Below, piece by piece: positions 8,763-18,727 of a DNA stretch of 42,149 nt. Each line of letters begins with the position of its first letter. Positions within the stretch are counted from its first letter, which is position 1. Where the stretch lies: assembly GCA_030697825.1 (NCBI GenBank), contig JAUYOW010000151.1, forward strand, positions 1-42,149. Reading direction: 5' to 3'. The stretch comes from Gemmatimonadales bacterium. GTDB taxonomy: Bacteria; Gemmatimonadota; Gemmatimonadetes; Gemmatimonadales; JACORV01. Both the position numbers and the translations under genes were made by a program. The notes beneath the pieces are model-generated. The model saw nothing but the letters and a program-made list of their open reading frames with translations, did no database searches and had not been told where the DNA came from.

Positions 8763-10256
8763 ATGCGGAAGCGACAGCTTGGCGGCGCATTCGTGCTGAC
8801 GTTGCTGGTATCGGGGTGTGGTGACGCCGGGAGGCTCCTGGTGTCGAGCGAGACGGTTCTGCCGAGTCTCTGCCGAGCCTGTGATCTGCTCGTCGATGCG
8901 CGACCCTTCGCGGCTTCACGGGCGCACCCTGACTCGGCCGGCGCGTTGACGTATCTGGGCGAGTTCGAGATCGTGGCGGACCCCGGGTCCGATGTCGCGT
9001 TGAGCTGGACGGTCGATGGTGCCGGTTCGACGGAGCTGCGACGACCGATCCGTCTGGTTGCGTCGGTCGAGGGTGTGACCCGCGAGCTGTGGCTCGAGGC
9101 AGATGGCGAGCCTGTCCCGGTCCACCGCTTCGAAGCCCGTGGCGTGATCACGATCCGGTACGCCCTCCCGCGAGAGGTGAACGGTCCGCCGGTGGGTGGT
9201 GAGCCGCGGCTCACCCAACTGGTGCGTGGTGGCGCTCGCGTGGTCCGGGCGGAAACGCCGTGGGTAGCCGAAAGTCGTTGGCAGTTGGCGCTCGCGGCGG
9301 CGCAGGAAGGCGAATGTCCGGTGCCGGCGCCGGGCACGCACTGTGGAGTGACCGTTACGATCACACCCTACGTGACCGGTGGGCCGTTTGGGGGCTTCCA
9401 GAGCGATCCCGGTACCGGGGCGTCGTCCACGATTCGCGTGGGCTTCTCACCTACGGTCAGCCGAGTGACGATCACGGTGCTCGACCCGGATTTTGCCGGC
9501 AATCGGATGGTGGCCCTCGACGCGAACGGCAATACGATCGGGTCCGTCGCTTTCGCTGGCGACAACAGTCCTGGACAGTTCACGACGTCCACCCGAACGG
9601 TCAGCGCCATCGGCATCGCCGCGGTGCTCTTGGTTCCCGCCTCAGGTGATTACGTGGCGTACGATGGGCTCTCGTTCCTGAAAGATTGCGCGTTGTTCGA
9701 CGGTGCGGTGGACGATCCGCTGCTGCTCGATCCGGCGGTGCAGCGACTGCTCCTTGGCCTGGCGCAGCGGAGCGGGTTTGCACAGCCGCTGGCGAACCGG
9801 GTCGAACGCGGCGGGTATATTGTCGAGCGGGGCGGCCGGACTGAGTTCGTGGAGCACCAGTATCTTCTGGAACCAAATCTTTGCGCGCTGGTGTCCGATC
9901 CCGCTGTCATCCGGGATCTCATGAGTGACCCCGCGGTCACAGTATTGGGGCAGGTGCACACGCATGCGGTACACTCGGGCGTCTTCCCGAATCCGGGGAA
10001 CTGTCTCCAAGTGAGGCTGCAGGGCAACGGGTTCGTGACGCAGACGCGGCCGGAGCCCCGACTCCGGTTCGATCCGGGACCGAGCCGGGCAGATCTGGGG
10101 CCGTGGAAAGACGGCATCGCTCCTTTCCCGGGTTATGTGCTCGATCCGGAGCGCGTGTATCGCTTCGAACGCTCCTCGCCGACCGGCGGCCGGCCAACGC
10201 AGCGTGACTTCAGGGTGAACACGGGGGGCAACGCATGTATCGCCACCGGTTTCTGA
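8763..10256 (+). CDS. Large lipoprotein of unknown function, JAMM-like C-terminal region
   Basis: A 497-residue exported lipoprotein. I start it at ATG 8763, after GGGGAG, because this gives a clean lipoprotein signal: KRQ, a hydrophobic stretch and lipobox LVSGC with Cys19 or so. The upstream in-frame extension lacks signal character. The first half looks like beta-sandwich domains (LGEFEIVADPGSDVALSWTV and repeats around VSRVTITVLDPDFAGN). The last 150 residues contain VERGGYIVERGG and GQVHTHAVHSGVFPNPGNC, resembling the Glu and His-x-His of JAB/JAMM metalloproteases, but the aspartate expected about ten residues after the histidines is absent. Overlaps the next gene by 22 bp. Family not recognised. 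Confidence 0.7.
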   Translation: MRKRQLGGAFVLTLLVSGCGDAGRLLVSSETVLPSLCRACDLLVDARPFAASRAHPDSAGALTYLGEFEIVADPGSDVALSWTVDGAGSTELRRPIRLVASVEGVTRELWLEADGEPVPVHRFEARGVITIRYALPREVNGPPVGGEPRLTQLVRGGARVVRAETPWVAESRWQLALAAAQEGECPVPAPGTHCGVTVTITPYVTGGPFGGFQSDPGTGASSTIRVGFSPTVSRVTITVLDPDFAGNRMVALDANGNTIGSVAFAGDNSPGQFTTSTRTVSAIGIAAVLLVPASGDYVAYDGLSFLKDCALFDGAVDDPLLLDPAVQRLLLGLAQRSGFAQPLANRVERGGYIVERGGRTEFVEHQYLLEPNLCALVSDPAVIRDLMSDPAVTVLGQVHTHAVHSGVFPNPGNCLQVRLQGNGFVTQTRPEPRLRFDPGPSRADLGPWKDGIAPFPGYVLDPERVYRFERSSPTGGRPTQRDFRVNTGGNACIATGF

Positions 10257-10690
10257 TCGCGGGAGTCTGCTCGCTCCTGTGGTGCTGGCCCGCGACCGCA
10301 GCGGCGCAGGGCTCTACGAGGGCGTGTGGGGAGCTTTCGCACGCCGAGCTCGACCTGGAGGCGCTCGCGCATCTCTTTTTCGAGGACGAGTTCGCCTGGT
10401 TCCGGGACGATATCGGCATTGCGCAGCTGGATCCCGCCGCCCCGCGATCTGTGGTCACCGACCCGCGGACGTGCCGGGTTGTCGTCAGAGCGGTGCGGAA
10501 TGCGCTCCGCGACATCTACGACCACGCTCCGCCGCTCAACTCCTTCGACTACGCGATCTTTCAATACGGCCCGTACTACGCCGTGCTCTTGCAGTCGAAA
10601 CCGGTGGAGGGCGTGCAGATCGCCGGGTACAGCGACCTACTCATTTTCCGCGCCGCCACACTCGAGTACTTAGGGAGTATCCTCGTGTAG
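10235..10690 (+). CDS. Small secreted protein of unknown function
   Basis: A 151-residue protein with a typical signal peptide (residues 1 to about 25, ending ATAAAQG). The mature part has two or three cysteines (RACGELS, DPRTCRVV) that could form a disulfide, and a stretch FDYAIFQYGPYYAVLLQSKP near residue 105 that resembles secreted enzyme-inhibitor or NTF2-like folds, though I cannot assign it. Its start overlaps the end of the upstream lipoprotein gene by 22 bp, so the two are coupled and probably act together in the periplasm or at the outer membrane. Confidence 0.7.
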   Translation: MYRHRFLIAGVCSLLWCWPATAAAQGSTRACGELSHAELDLEALAHLFFEDEFAWFRDDIGIAQLDPAAPRSVVTDPRTCRVVVRAVRNALRDIYDHAPPLNSFDYAIFQYGPYYAVLLQSKPVEGVQIAGYSDLLIFRAATLEYLGSILV

Positions 10691-10704
10691 CGCCGGCGCC
10701 GCAC

Positions 10705-10728
10705 GCGGCGGGGGGGCCCACCCGCCGC
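10705..10728. terminator. GC-rich hairpin after the lipoprotein pair
   Basis: GCGGCGGG (10705-10712) pairs exactly with CCCGCCGC (10721-10728) around an 8-base loop, 15 bp after the stop codon. No U run follows. The remaining sequence to 10902 holds no gene that I can see. Confidence 0.4.
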
Positions 10729-10902
10729 CGGCAGACTCCTCCTTCGTCCGGTTCGGTACCGTTTACCGGCAGTTGCTAGATCCTCCAAACGGACGCACGT
10801 TCGAATCGCCTAACCCCAAGGGGCGCTTGTACCTTTCGATCCGATCGAGCCGGCCGATTTCGGCGCCCAAGGCGAGCGGCGCCGGCCGGGTCCGGTCCTG
10901 CG

Positions 10903-11535
10903 CTAGGCCCAGCCGTGCCGGCGCGCGGCGCTGACGATCAGGTCGGCGGCGCCGTCGTTGCCGAGAAAGCCGGTGTTGAGCACCAGGTGATAGCGAGCCG
11001 GGTCCTGGCGAGGCAGGCCGTAGTGGCGCTCGACGTACCGGTCGCGCGCCGCGTCCGTCTGATCGAGCGTCCGGGAGGCGTCCTGCTCGGTCAGGCCGAC
11101 GCGCGCCATCACCTCGCGGATGCGCGCGTCCCGTGGCGCCACGATGTAGGCGTGGAGCGCGTCCTGCGCGCTCGAGCGCGCCAGCACCGCCTGGGCGCCG
11201 CGCCCCACCATGACCGCGCGGCCGTGCGCCGCCGCCTCCGCGATCACCCGCTCGGCTGTGCGCACCATCGCTTCCTCGTCCGGCTCGTCCCCGGTCGCCG
11301 CGGCGGGCACGAACGTCTCCGGTGAGGCGGTGGCGAGTGCGCGCACCAGCCGCTCCATCAGCGACGGGGCGCGCTCCTCGCGCGCGGCAACCGTCTCAAC
11401 GGGCAGGCCGGCACGCTTGGCGACCTCGCCCACGAACTGGTTGTCGATCAGCGTCCACCCCAGCGCGTTCGCCACCAGCCCGGCGACCGCGGAACCGCCG
11501 GCGCCGTACTGCCGGGTGATGGTCACGACCGCCAT
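10903..11535 (-). CDS. Cytidylate kinase-like family protein
   Basis: A 210-residue P-loop-related protein of the cytidylate-kinase-like family (Cytidylate_kin2). The N-terminal motif ITRQYGAGGSAVA replaces the usual Walker loop, then WTLIDNQFV, the GRGAQAVL motif near residue 111, IVAPRDARIREVM, and the lid-like DQTDAARDRYVERHY. It probably transfers phosphate between nucleotides or another small substrate, but this branch has not been biochemically defined to my knowledge. It starts eight bases after the stop of the SPFH gene and forms an operon with it and the AAA ATPase. Confidence 0.85.
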   Translation of the reverse strand: MAVVTITRQYGAGGSAVAGLVANALGWTLIDNQFVGEVAKRAGLPVETVAAREERAPSLMERLVRALATASPETFVPAAATGDEPDEEAMVRTAERVIAEAAAHGRAVMVGRGAQAVLARSSAQDALHAYIVAPRDARIREVMARVGLTEQDASRTLDQTDAARDRYVERHYGLPRQDPARYHLVLNTGFLGNDGAADLIVSAARRHGWA

Positions 11536-11543
11536 CGCCGGCT

Positions 11544-12464
11544 TCAGCGCGGCCGGAGGTTCCGGCGCAGCGCCCCAACGTCCAACAGCGGCATGCCGCC
11601 TTCGGTCGGCACCAGCACCACCAGGTTGTTCGACTGCCGCATGTCGTGGAGCACCTCGAGGTACTGCTTGGTCAGCGCCTCGGGCGTCAGGGTCTGGTTG
11701 AGGACCCGCTGCTGCTCGGCCTGGAGCCGCGCCACTTCGACCCGGTGGCGCTCGGTCTGGATCTGCTGCTCCTGGGCGATCTTGTTGTTTATCGCCTGAA
11801 CCACCTGCGGCGGCGGCTGGAGGTCGCGCAGGAAGAACGCCGTCACCGTGGCGATGCGGAACACGCCGCCGCCGGCACGCGGCCGCGTCACCAGCGCCGT
11901 ATCGACCTCCGCCTCCATCACCGAGGCGATCCGGTTGCGCTGGCCGATGTCGTTGATCGTGAACTGCACCATCCCGTCACGCACCCCGTTGCGGATGGCG
12001 TTCCGCACCGCGCTGTGGATCTGCCGCTCGATTCCGATCTCCTTGAAGATCGCCGGCGCGTCCTGCGGGTCGATCTGCCACCGGAGCGCGACGTCCACCG
12101 TCATCCCCATCTGCTCGCTGGAGAGCGCCGCGATCTGCTCGGCTTCGTCGGCCTCGGGGTACTGTTCCTCGCGAGTGGAGAAGCGCTCAACGTACGACCA
12201 CGGCGTGACGAACCGGATGCCCGACACCAGCGGTGCCAGGTCCACCCGTCCGAAGGCGTGCCGGACCCCTACCTGGCCCGCTCCGATGACTACGATCATC
12301 GAGCCCAGGACGAAGCCCCCGCCGATCACCGCCAGCACGAGCGAAAAGGTCCGCACGATGCCGGCGGCGGGCCGCGCCCCACCCTGGCTCTTCGCGACGC
12401 CCGCGATGACCATCATGAGGGCGCCGGCCAGGATGAACGCCGCGCCCAGGATCAGCTTTGCCAT
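11544..12464 (-). CDS. SPFH/Band 7 (prohibitin-like) membrane protein
   Basis: A 306-residue protein with two N-terminal membrane helices (about residues 4-24 and 40-62) followed by an SPFH domain: GQVGVRHAFGRVD, LVSGIRFVTPWSYVERFSTR and the VDVALRWQID beta strand. A helical region rich in Glu, Arg and Gln (KIAQEQQIQTERHRVEVARL) follows, typical of oligomer-forming flotillin/prohibitin tails. Start ATG 12464 has GAGGG seven bases ahead. It lies 36 bp after the AAA ATPase. Such proteins scaffold membrane microdomains or hold proteases; the link to a MoxR-like ATPase suggests a membrane chaperone complex. Confidence 0.9.
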   Translation of the reverse strand: MAKLILGAAFILAGALMMVIAGVAKSQGGARPAAGIVRTFSLVLAVIGGGFVLGSMIVVIGAGQVGVRHAFGRVDLAPLVSGIRFVTPWSYVERFSTREEQYPEADEAEQIAALSSEQMGMTVDVALRWQIDPQDAPAIFKEIGIERQIHSAVRNAIRNGVRDGMVQFTINDIGQRNRIASVMEAEVDTALVTRPRAGGGVFRIATVTAFFLRDLQPPPQVVQAINNKIAQEQQIQTERHRVEVARLQAEQQRVLNQTLTPEALTKQYLEVLHDMRQSNNLVVLVPTEGGMPLLDVGALRRNLRPR

Positions 12465-12500
12465 ATCGGTACCCTCGTTGCGGGTGGGGTGCGCTGCGGG

Positions 12501-13970
<1,470 letters not shown>

Positions 13971-13982
13971 GAGGGGAACATA

Positions 13983-14012
13983 GGCGCCAAGGCGCCAAGA
14001 CGCCAAGGCGCC
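13983..14012. repeat. GGCGCCAA tandem/palindromic tract
   Basis: GGCGCCAA occurs twice in direct contact, then GACGCCAA and GGCGCC. Each unit contains the GGCGCC palindrome, so the tract can fold. It lies just before the ATPase start, in the 95-bp gap to the molybdopterin enzyme gene. Confidence 0.7.
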
Positions 14013-14065
14013 TCGCACGGGCTCGGCCGCTAGGATTCGACGCGCCCCTAGCGCGAGCGCTGGCG

Positions 14066-16168
14066 TCAGTCGGCGGGCGCGACCTCGACCAGGTTGTCGT
14101 AGAAGGTCGCGCCGCCGCCCATGTCGGTCAGGGCGACCGACGTGGTCTCGTTCGCGTTCATCCCGTCCGCCGCGAACCTGCCCCACCAGATCGACGGCGC
14201 CTGTACCACCCCGCGCTTCACTTCCGCGGTCACCACCGCCACCGCCCGGAAGCCGCCACGGTCGTTGTAGCACCGCACCGTCAGGCCCTCGGTGACTTGC
14301 CGCGACGCGGCGTCGTGGGGATGGATGCGCAGAGTGGGCGCCCCAGCCTTCTTCCGCAGCGAGTCCACGTTCACGAAGGTCGAGTTCAGGAACTGGTGTG
14401 CCGGCGGCGAGATGAGTGCGAGTGGATACCGCGTCGCCAGTGATGGATCCGCCTCGCGAGACTCACGCGGCGGCAGATACGTTGGCACCGGGTCGAGCCC
14501 CTTCTGCGCCAGCCGCTCCGAATAGAACTCGCACTTGCCGGAGGGCGTCGCGAACCCGCCCTCGGCGTACGGCGCCCAGGGGGTCGGGAGGTTGAGCCGC
14601 GCCCAGCCGTGCTCGAGCAGCCGCTCGAAGGTGATGCCCTCCAGGTGCTGGTGGCCGCTCGCGAGCGCCTGGCGGATCATCTCTTCGTCGCTGTCGCGGA
14701 AGCACGGATCGTCGAAGCCCATGCGAGCGGCGAGGCGGCGGAAGATCTCCGAGTTCGGCAGCGACTCGCCCACCGGCGCGATGCTCGGCTGGTTCAGCGT
14801 CACGTAGTAGTGGCCGTAGGCCAGGTGCACGTCCCAGTGCTCCAGCTGCGTGGTGGCCGGCAGCACGAGGTCGGCGAACTGCGCGGTGTCGGTGAGGAAG
14901 TGCTCGAGCACGACGGTGAAGAGGTCCTCGCGCGCCAGCCCGCGGCGCACTCGCGTCCGGTCCGGCGCGATCGCGCCCGGGTTGGAGTTGTAGACGACCA
15001 GCGCTTGCACCGGCGGCCCGCCCACGCCGGCATCGGGCGCGGTGAGCGCCTCGGCGACCAGGCTCATGTTGATGGTGCGCGTGCCGGGCGGGATCAGTTC
15101 GAACCGCTCTAGCGCCGCCTTGTTGAATTTGTGCGCCGCCGAGGTCGACAGCTGCACGCCGCCGGCGGGGTGGCGCCAGTGGCCGGCCACGGCCGGCAGC
15201 GACGCGATGCACCGCACCGCCATGCCGCCGCCCGCATGACGCTGGAGTCCGTAGTTGACCCTGATGAACGCCGGCTTTGCGGCAGCGTATTCGCGCGCCA
15301 GCCGCACGATGTCCTCGGATGGCAGTTCGCAGATCGCAGCCACGCGCTCCACGGGATACTCGCGGACCCGTGCCTCGAGCCGGTCCGCGCCGAGGGTATG
15401 CCGTTCGAGGTAGTCGCGGTCGGCGAGCCCTTCGGAGAACAGTACGTGCATCATCCCCAGCGCGAGCGCCGCATCCGTGCCCGGGCGGATCATGAGGTGG
15501 CGGTCGCACTGCGCCGTGGTGCGGGTGGTGAGGGGATCGATCGCGATCACCGGCGCGCCTCGTTCGCGCGCGGCGCGGACGAAGGGCCAGAGGTGCGGGT
15601 TGGACGTGAGCGTGTTGGTGCCCCACAGGATTACGAGCTTCGAGTCGCCCACCGCCTCGGTGTCGGTACCGACGTTCTGGCCGACCGTCATCTGCATGCC
15701 GACCGAGCCCGCCGTCGAGCAGATGGTGCGGTCCAGCAGCGAGGCGCCGAGTCTGTGGAAGAACCTCCGGTCCATCGAGGAGCCCTGGATGAAGCCCATC
15801 GTCCCGGCGTAGGAATACGGAAGGATCGCCTGCGGCCCATGCTCGTCGCAGACCCGCCGCAGGCGCTGCGCGATCTCGTCGAGCGCCTCGTCCCACGAGA
15901 CGGGCGCGAACCTCCCCTCGCCCTTCGCGCCGACGCGACGCAGCGGACTGGTGAGGCGATCCGCGTGATAGGTGCGCTCGAGGTAGCGATCGACCTTGGC
16001 GCAGAGGAAGCCGCGGGTCACCGGATGATCCGGGTCGCCGCGCAGGTCCACGGCACGCCATGCGCCTTCGGCGGTACGCTCGATAGTGACGAGCATCGCG
16101 CAGGTGTCGGGGCAGTCGTGCGGGCAGGCGCCGCGAACGACGCGGCGCAGCGGTGCGGTGGGAGGCAT
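14066..16168 (-). CDS. Molybdopterin oxidoreductase with N-terminal Fe4S4 site
   Basis: A 700-residue enzyme of the DMSO reductase superfamily. Cys15, Cys19, Cys23 and Cys56 (CPHDCPDTC and GFLCAK) bind a 4Fe-4S cluster. The bis-MGD binding parts include VILWGTNTLTSNPH, VIAIDPLTTRT and the C-terminal dinucleotide-binding domain with LRIHPHDAA. No twin-arginine signal is seen before the cysteines, so it is probably cytoplasmic. I start at ATG 16168, after GGGAGG-like sequence context, because the longer frame adds a non-conserved stretch. No partner electron-transfer subunit is adjacent. Substrate unknown; the metal ligand is not clear from sequence (TICSTAGSVG is the likely region). Confidence 0.9.
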   Translation of the reverse strand: MPPTAPLRRVVRGACPHDCPDTCAMLVTIERTAEGAWRAVDLRGDPDHPVTRGFLCAKVDRYLERTYHADRLTSPLRRVGAKGEGRFAPVSWDEALDEIAQRLRRVCDEHGPQAILPYSYAGTMGFIQGSSMDRRFFHRLGASLLDRTICSTAGSVGMQMTVGQNVGTDTEAVGDSKLVILWGTNTLTSNPHLWPFVRAARERGAPVIAIDPLTTRTTAQCDRHLMIRPGTDAALALGMMHVLFSEGLADRDYLERHTLGADRLEARVREYPVERVAAICELPSEDIVRLAREYAAAKPAFIRVNYGLQRHAGGGMAVRCIASLPAVAGHWRHPAGGVQLSTSAAHKFNKAALERFELIPPGTRTINMSLVAEALTAPDAGVGGPPVQALVVYNSNPGAIAPDRTRVRRGLAREDLFTVVLEHFLTDTAQFADLVLPATTQLEHWDVHLAYGHYYVTLNQPSIAPVGESLPNSEIFRRLAARMGFDDPCFRDSDEEMIRQALASGHQHLEGITFERLLEHGWARLNLPTPWAPYAEGGFATPSGKCEFYSERLAQKGLDPVPTYLPPRESREADPSLATRYPLALISPPAHQFLNSTFVNVDSLRKKAGAPTLRIHPHDAASRQVTEGLTVRCYNDRGGFRAVAVVTAEVKRGVVQAPSIWWGRFAADGMNANETTSVALTDMGGGATFYDNLVEVAPAD

Positions 16169-16271
16169 GAACAATGTTAGGCGAGAAGCCCGGCGCAGGC
16201 AACGAAGCGGCGGCCGGCAATCCACAGGCCGGAGAAACGTAACAGATTGTCAAGCATCGAGTTGACTGGCG

Positions 16272-16285
16272 GTGACATGGGTCAC
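16272..16285. promoter_or_regulatory. Inverted repeat in divergent promoter region
   Basis: GTGAC-atgg-GTCAC is a 5-bp dyad with a 4-base spacer between the divergent molybdopterin oxidoreductase and small lipoprotein genes. It may be a regulator site. Apart from this and the promoter below, 16169-16449 shows nothing distinctive. Confidence 0.35.
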
Positions 16286-16337
16286 ATTGTGGGGGAAAAG
16301 TTGGGGCCAGCGGTTATCCCGACGGAGAGCCTAACCC

Positions 16338-16365
16338 TTGACAGGGCCGTAGGTTTGGGTACTTT
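16338..16365 (+). promoter_or_regulatory. Sigma-70 type promoter for small lipoprotein
   Basis: TTGACA (16338-16343), 16-base spacer, TACTTT (16360-16365). The -35 is perfect and the -10 fair. The transcript would have a leader of about 75 bases. Confidence 0.5.
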
Positions 16366-16449
16366 TGGCCCCGGTAGAGGCCGGCGGCAGCGGCGCGCGG
16401 ACCTCGGAAATGCTACCGCTGGCATACTCTCATTCTCATAGGAGAAGCG

Positions 16450-16638
16450 ATGAAGCGCTTGGTTCTAGCCGTTGCGGTCCTCGGTCTGATGGCGTGCAAG
16501 AAGCCCGAGGCGGCGCCCGCCGCTGACACGACGGCCGCGCCGGCCGCGGCGCCGGCTATGGATTCGACGATGATGGGCGACACGGCGCACCTGGCCGACA
16601 CGTCCAAGATGATGGGCGAAACGAAGAAGGCGAACTAA
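16450..16638 (+). CDS. Small Ala/Met-rich lipoprotein (62 aa)
   Basis: The protein begins MKRLVLAVAVLGLMACKKPE: a short lipoprotein signal with lipobox LMAC (Cys16). The mature part is low-complexity, rich in Ala, Pro, Thr and Met (PAADTTAAPAAAPAMDSTMM and a repeat of the MMGDTAHLADTSKMMGET type). The repeated Met-Met and His might bind metal, but this is a guess. A strong ribosome site (AGGAGAAGCG) precedes ATG, a promoter lies 85 bp upstream and a strong terminator follows 18 bp after the stop, so it is a one-gene transcript. No family recognised. Confidence 0.8.
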   Translation: MKRLVLAVAVLGLMACKKPEAAPAADTTAAPAAAPAMDSTMMGDTAHLADTSKMMGETKKAN

Positions 16639-16656
16639 GCGCGCCTCGCATTTCGA

Positions 16657-16705
16657 CCTCACACGAAGACTCGGGGCTCGCGCTCCGAGTCTTCGTGTTG
16701 TGAGG
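16657..16705. terminator. Strong bidirectional terminator hairpin
   Basis: CCTCACACGAAGACTCGG (16657-16674) pairs with CCGAGTCTTCGTGTTGTGAGG (16685-16705), at least 14 continuous base pairs around a 10-base loop with GC-rich tip. It separates the convergent lipoprotein (plus) and epimerase (minus) genes. Confidence 0.85.
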
Positions 16706-16709
16706 ACTA

Positions 16710-17717
16710 TCATGCCGCGTCGCGGAACCACCGGCCGGTGCGCTCCACCGCTTCAGCCGGCGGCACCACGGGCCTCCATTCCAGCTCGCGCTCCGCGCGC
16801 GACGACACGAACGGGTTGGCGTGGCCGAGGAACTGCACGGCCGCCTTGAACAGCATCATCGGCGAGCCGGGGCGCGCGGCGCGCAGCACGATGTCCGCCG
16901 CGCTGGCGGCCGGCCACGCCAGGAAGCGCGGGACCGCCAGCACGCGCAGCTGCACTCCCAGGCCGCCCGCGAACCGCTCCAGGAACTCGCGCTGGGTGAC
17001 CGCTCCGTCGTTGGCGATGTTGAACGGGCCCTGGACATCCGGGCGGTCGAGCGCCGCGAGCGCCGCGGCGGCGACGTTGCCGGCATAGACGACGCTCAGC
17101 GGGTTCGAGCCGTCGCCGATCACCATTCCTACCCCGCGCCGGAGCGCGCGCGCGACGCGGATGGAGAACTGGCGGTCGCCTTCGCCATAGATCACGCACG
17201 GCCGGAGCGCGACGGCCGAGAGTCGCGGCTCCTCCTCGTGCGCCATCCGCCACACCGCCTGCTCCGCCTCGCGCTTGGAGCGCGCGTAGTGATCGCCGGG
17301 GAAGATCGGGCGATCCGTGCCGAAGGACTCATCGACGCTCCGCTCGCCTCCATCGTAGGTCGTCTTGCGCCCATAGACGGCGACCGACGAGAGGTGCACC
17401 AGGCGAGCGCCGTGGGTCGCGGCCGCGCGCGCCACGGTCTCCGTCGCCGCGACGTTGGTCCGATGGTAGTGCTCCCAGCCCCGACGGGAGAGCACGACGG
17501 CCGCGGCGTGCACCACCGCGTCGGCCCCGCGCACGCCGGCCTCGATCGCCGGGGCATCCGTGATGTCTCCGCGCACCGGCACGGCGCCCATCCCCGCCAC
17601 TCCGGCGGCCGCGGTGTCGCTCCGGGCGAGCGCAGTGACGCGGTCACCCCGGGCCAAGAGGGCAGCGATGACGTGCCGGCCCACCAGCCCTGTTCCTCCG
17701 GTCACGAAGACCTTCAC
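16710..17717 (-). CDS. NAD-dependent epimerase/dehydratase (extended SDR)
   Basis: A 335-residue extended short-chain dehydrogenase. The nucleotide-binding motif VTGGTGLVGRHV is at residues 4-15, the active-site pattern YARSK near residue 147 with an upstream Ser in LSSVAVYG, and the segment RPCVIYGEGD is typical of sugar-nucleotide or 3-beta-hydroxysteroid-like members. I place the start at GTG 17717, which overlaps the ygfZ stop as GTGA and puts the Rossmann motif at the N-terminus. It is the last gene of the eight-gene run that begins with glcD. Substrate unknown. Confidence 0.9.
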   Translation of the reverse strand: MKVFVTGGTGLVGRHVIAALLARGDRVTALARSDTAAAGVAGMGAVPVRGDITDAPAIEAGVRGADAVVHAAAVVLSRRGWEHYHRTNVAATETVARAAATHGARLVHLSSVAVYGRKTTYDGGERSVDESFGTDRPIFPGDHYARSKREAEQAVWRMAHEEEPRLSAVALRPCVIYGEGDRQFSIRVARALRRGVGMVIGDGSNPLSVVYAGNVAAAALAALDRPDVQGPFNIANDGAVTQREFLERFAGGLGVQLRVLAVPRFLAWPAASAADIVLRAARPGSPMMLFKAAVQFLGHANPFVSSRAERELEWRPVVPPAEAVERTGRWFRDAA

Positions 17718-18727
17718 GGGGTTCCCAGCCACTTGGCTCCCTGCACGACGCCGTGGCTGCCGTCGGGCAGTTCGACGTCCGCCCCGTCGGCCACTTCGCG
17801 CCGGATCACCGCCACCCCGACATGGCCTTCCATGACTTCCGACCACGCCACGCTGGTGAGCCGCCCGACCGGCTTGCCGTCCAGCGAGAGCGCCAGCGGG
17901 AGCGGGCCCGCGGGCCCGCGCTCCAGCACTACGCTCGCGAGAGCGCGGTTGGCATGGCCGCGGAAGTGCAGGCGCGCGACCGTCTCCTGGCCCAGGTAGC
18001 AGCCTTTCGTGTAGGAGACCGCGCCGAGCTCGTCGAGTCGAGCCTCCTGGGGCAGCGTCTTGTCGTCAATCTCCGCGCCGAGGCGCGGGATGCCGGCGAG
18101 GATGCGGCATTCCTCGAGCAGGGCGGGCGAAGCTGGGACCGCGCCCCGGGACGCGAGCTCGTCTTGGAGCGCGGCCGCGTGCGCGGCCGGCACGACGCAG
18201 TCGAATCCCGGGGCGCCGCGCGCCACGGCTCGCGCGACCACGAGCTGCCGGCCTGCTACTGTCGCGGCGACGGCGCCGGCGGCGGGTGGGACGGGCCCGC
18301 TGCGCAGCACGCTGGCTATCATCGCGTCGGCGCCGGCGCCGTAGATCCCGACGCTCGCCGTCTCGGCCGAGATGTCGGTGGAGCGGCAGAGGCGGGGCGG
18401 CAACGAGCGGGTGAATGTCTCACGGACTCCTGCGCCGCCCGCGTCAGGCGCCTCGACGAGGATCTCGTCCACCAGCCGCGTGATCCACAGCGGCGTGACG
18501 ACCATGCCCTTCACGGTGAGGAGCGCGCCGAAGAGATGCGCGCCGTCTCCCGCCCGCTCGATATCGCAAGTGACGAGTCCTTGCACGCAGGCCACGCGGC
18601 CTGGGCCCGCGAGGCTGAAGCGTGTCACATCGGTTCGCCGGAAGGTGACGACACCACCTTCGAGCGCCCGGCGTTCCCCACTCGACACGGCGCCTTCGGG
18701 CACGAGCGGGACAGCGGGATCAAACAC
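17714..18727 (-). CDS. ygfZ: YgfZ/GcvT-like folate-binding protein
   Basis: A 337-residue tetrahydrofolate-binding protein related to the T protein of glycine cleavage. The signature KGCYLGQETVAR (about residue 240) contains the conserved cysteine of YgfZ, which helps in repair or assembly of certain iron-sulfur enzymes. In this operon the natural client would be GlcF with its Fe-S clusters; that link is inference. GTG 18727 overlaps the HAD gene by 8 bp, and the stop overlaps the next gene by 4 bp. Confidence 0.92.
   Translation of the reverse strand: MFDPAVPLVPEGAVSSGERRALEGGVVTFRRTDVTRFSLAGPGRVACVQGLVTCDIERAGDGAHLFGALLTVKGMVVTPLWITRLVDEILVEAPDAGGAGVRETFTRSLPPRLCRSTDISAETASVGIYGAGADAMIASVLRSGPVPPAAGAVAATVAGRQLVVARAVARGAPGFDCVVPAAHAAALQDELASRGAVPASPALLEECRILAGIPRLGAEIDDKTLPQEARLDELGAVSYTKGCYLGQETVARLHFRGHANRALASVVLERGPAGPLPLALSLDGKPVGRLTSVAWSEVMEGHVGVAVIRREVADGADVELPDGSHGVVQGAKWLGTP

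Noticed and set aside
10799-10807. GTTCGAATC, like a tRNA T-loop
   Set aside because: No acceptor or other arms can be formed around it.
14463-16253. Minus-strand open frame of 596 codons
   Set aside because: Another frame of the molybdopterin oxidoreductase gene; Arg/Ala-rich shadow translation.
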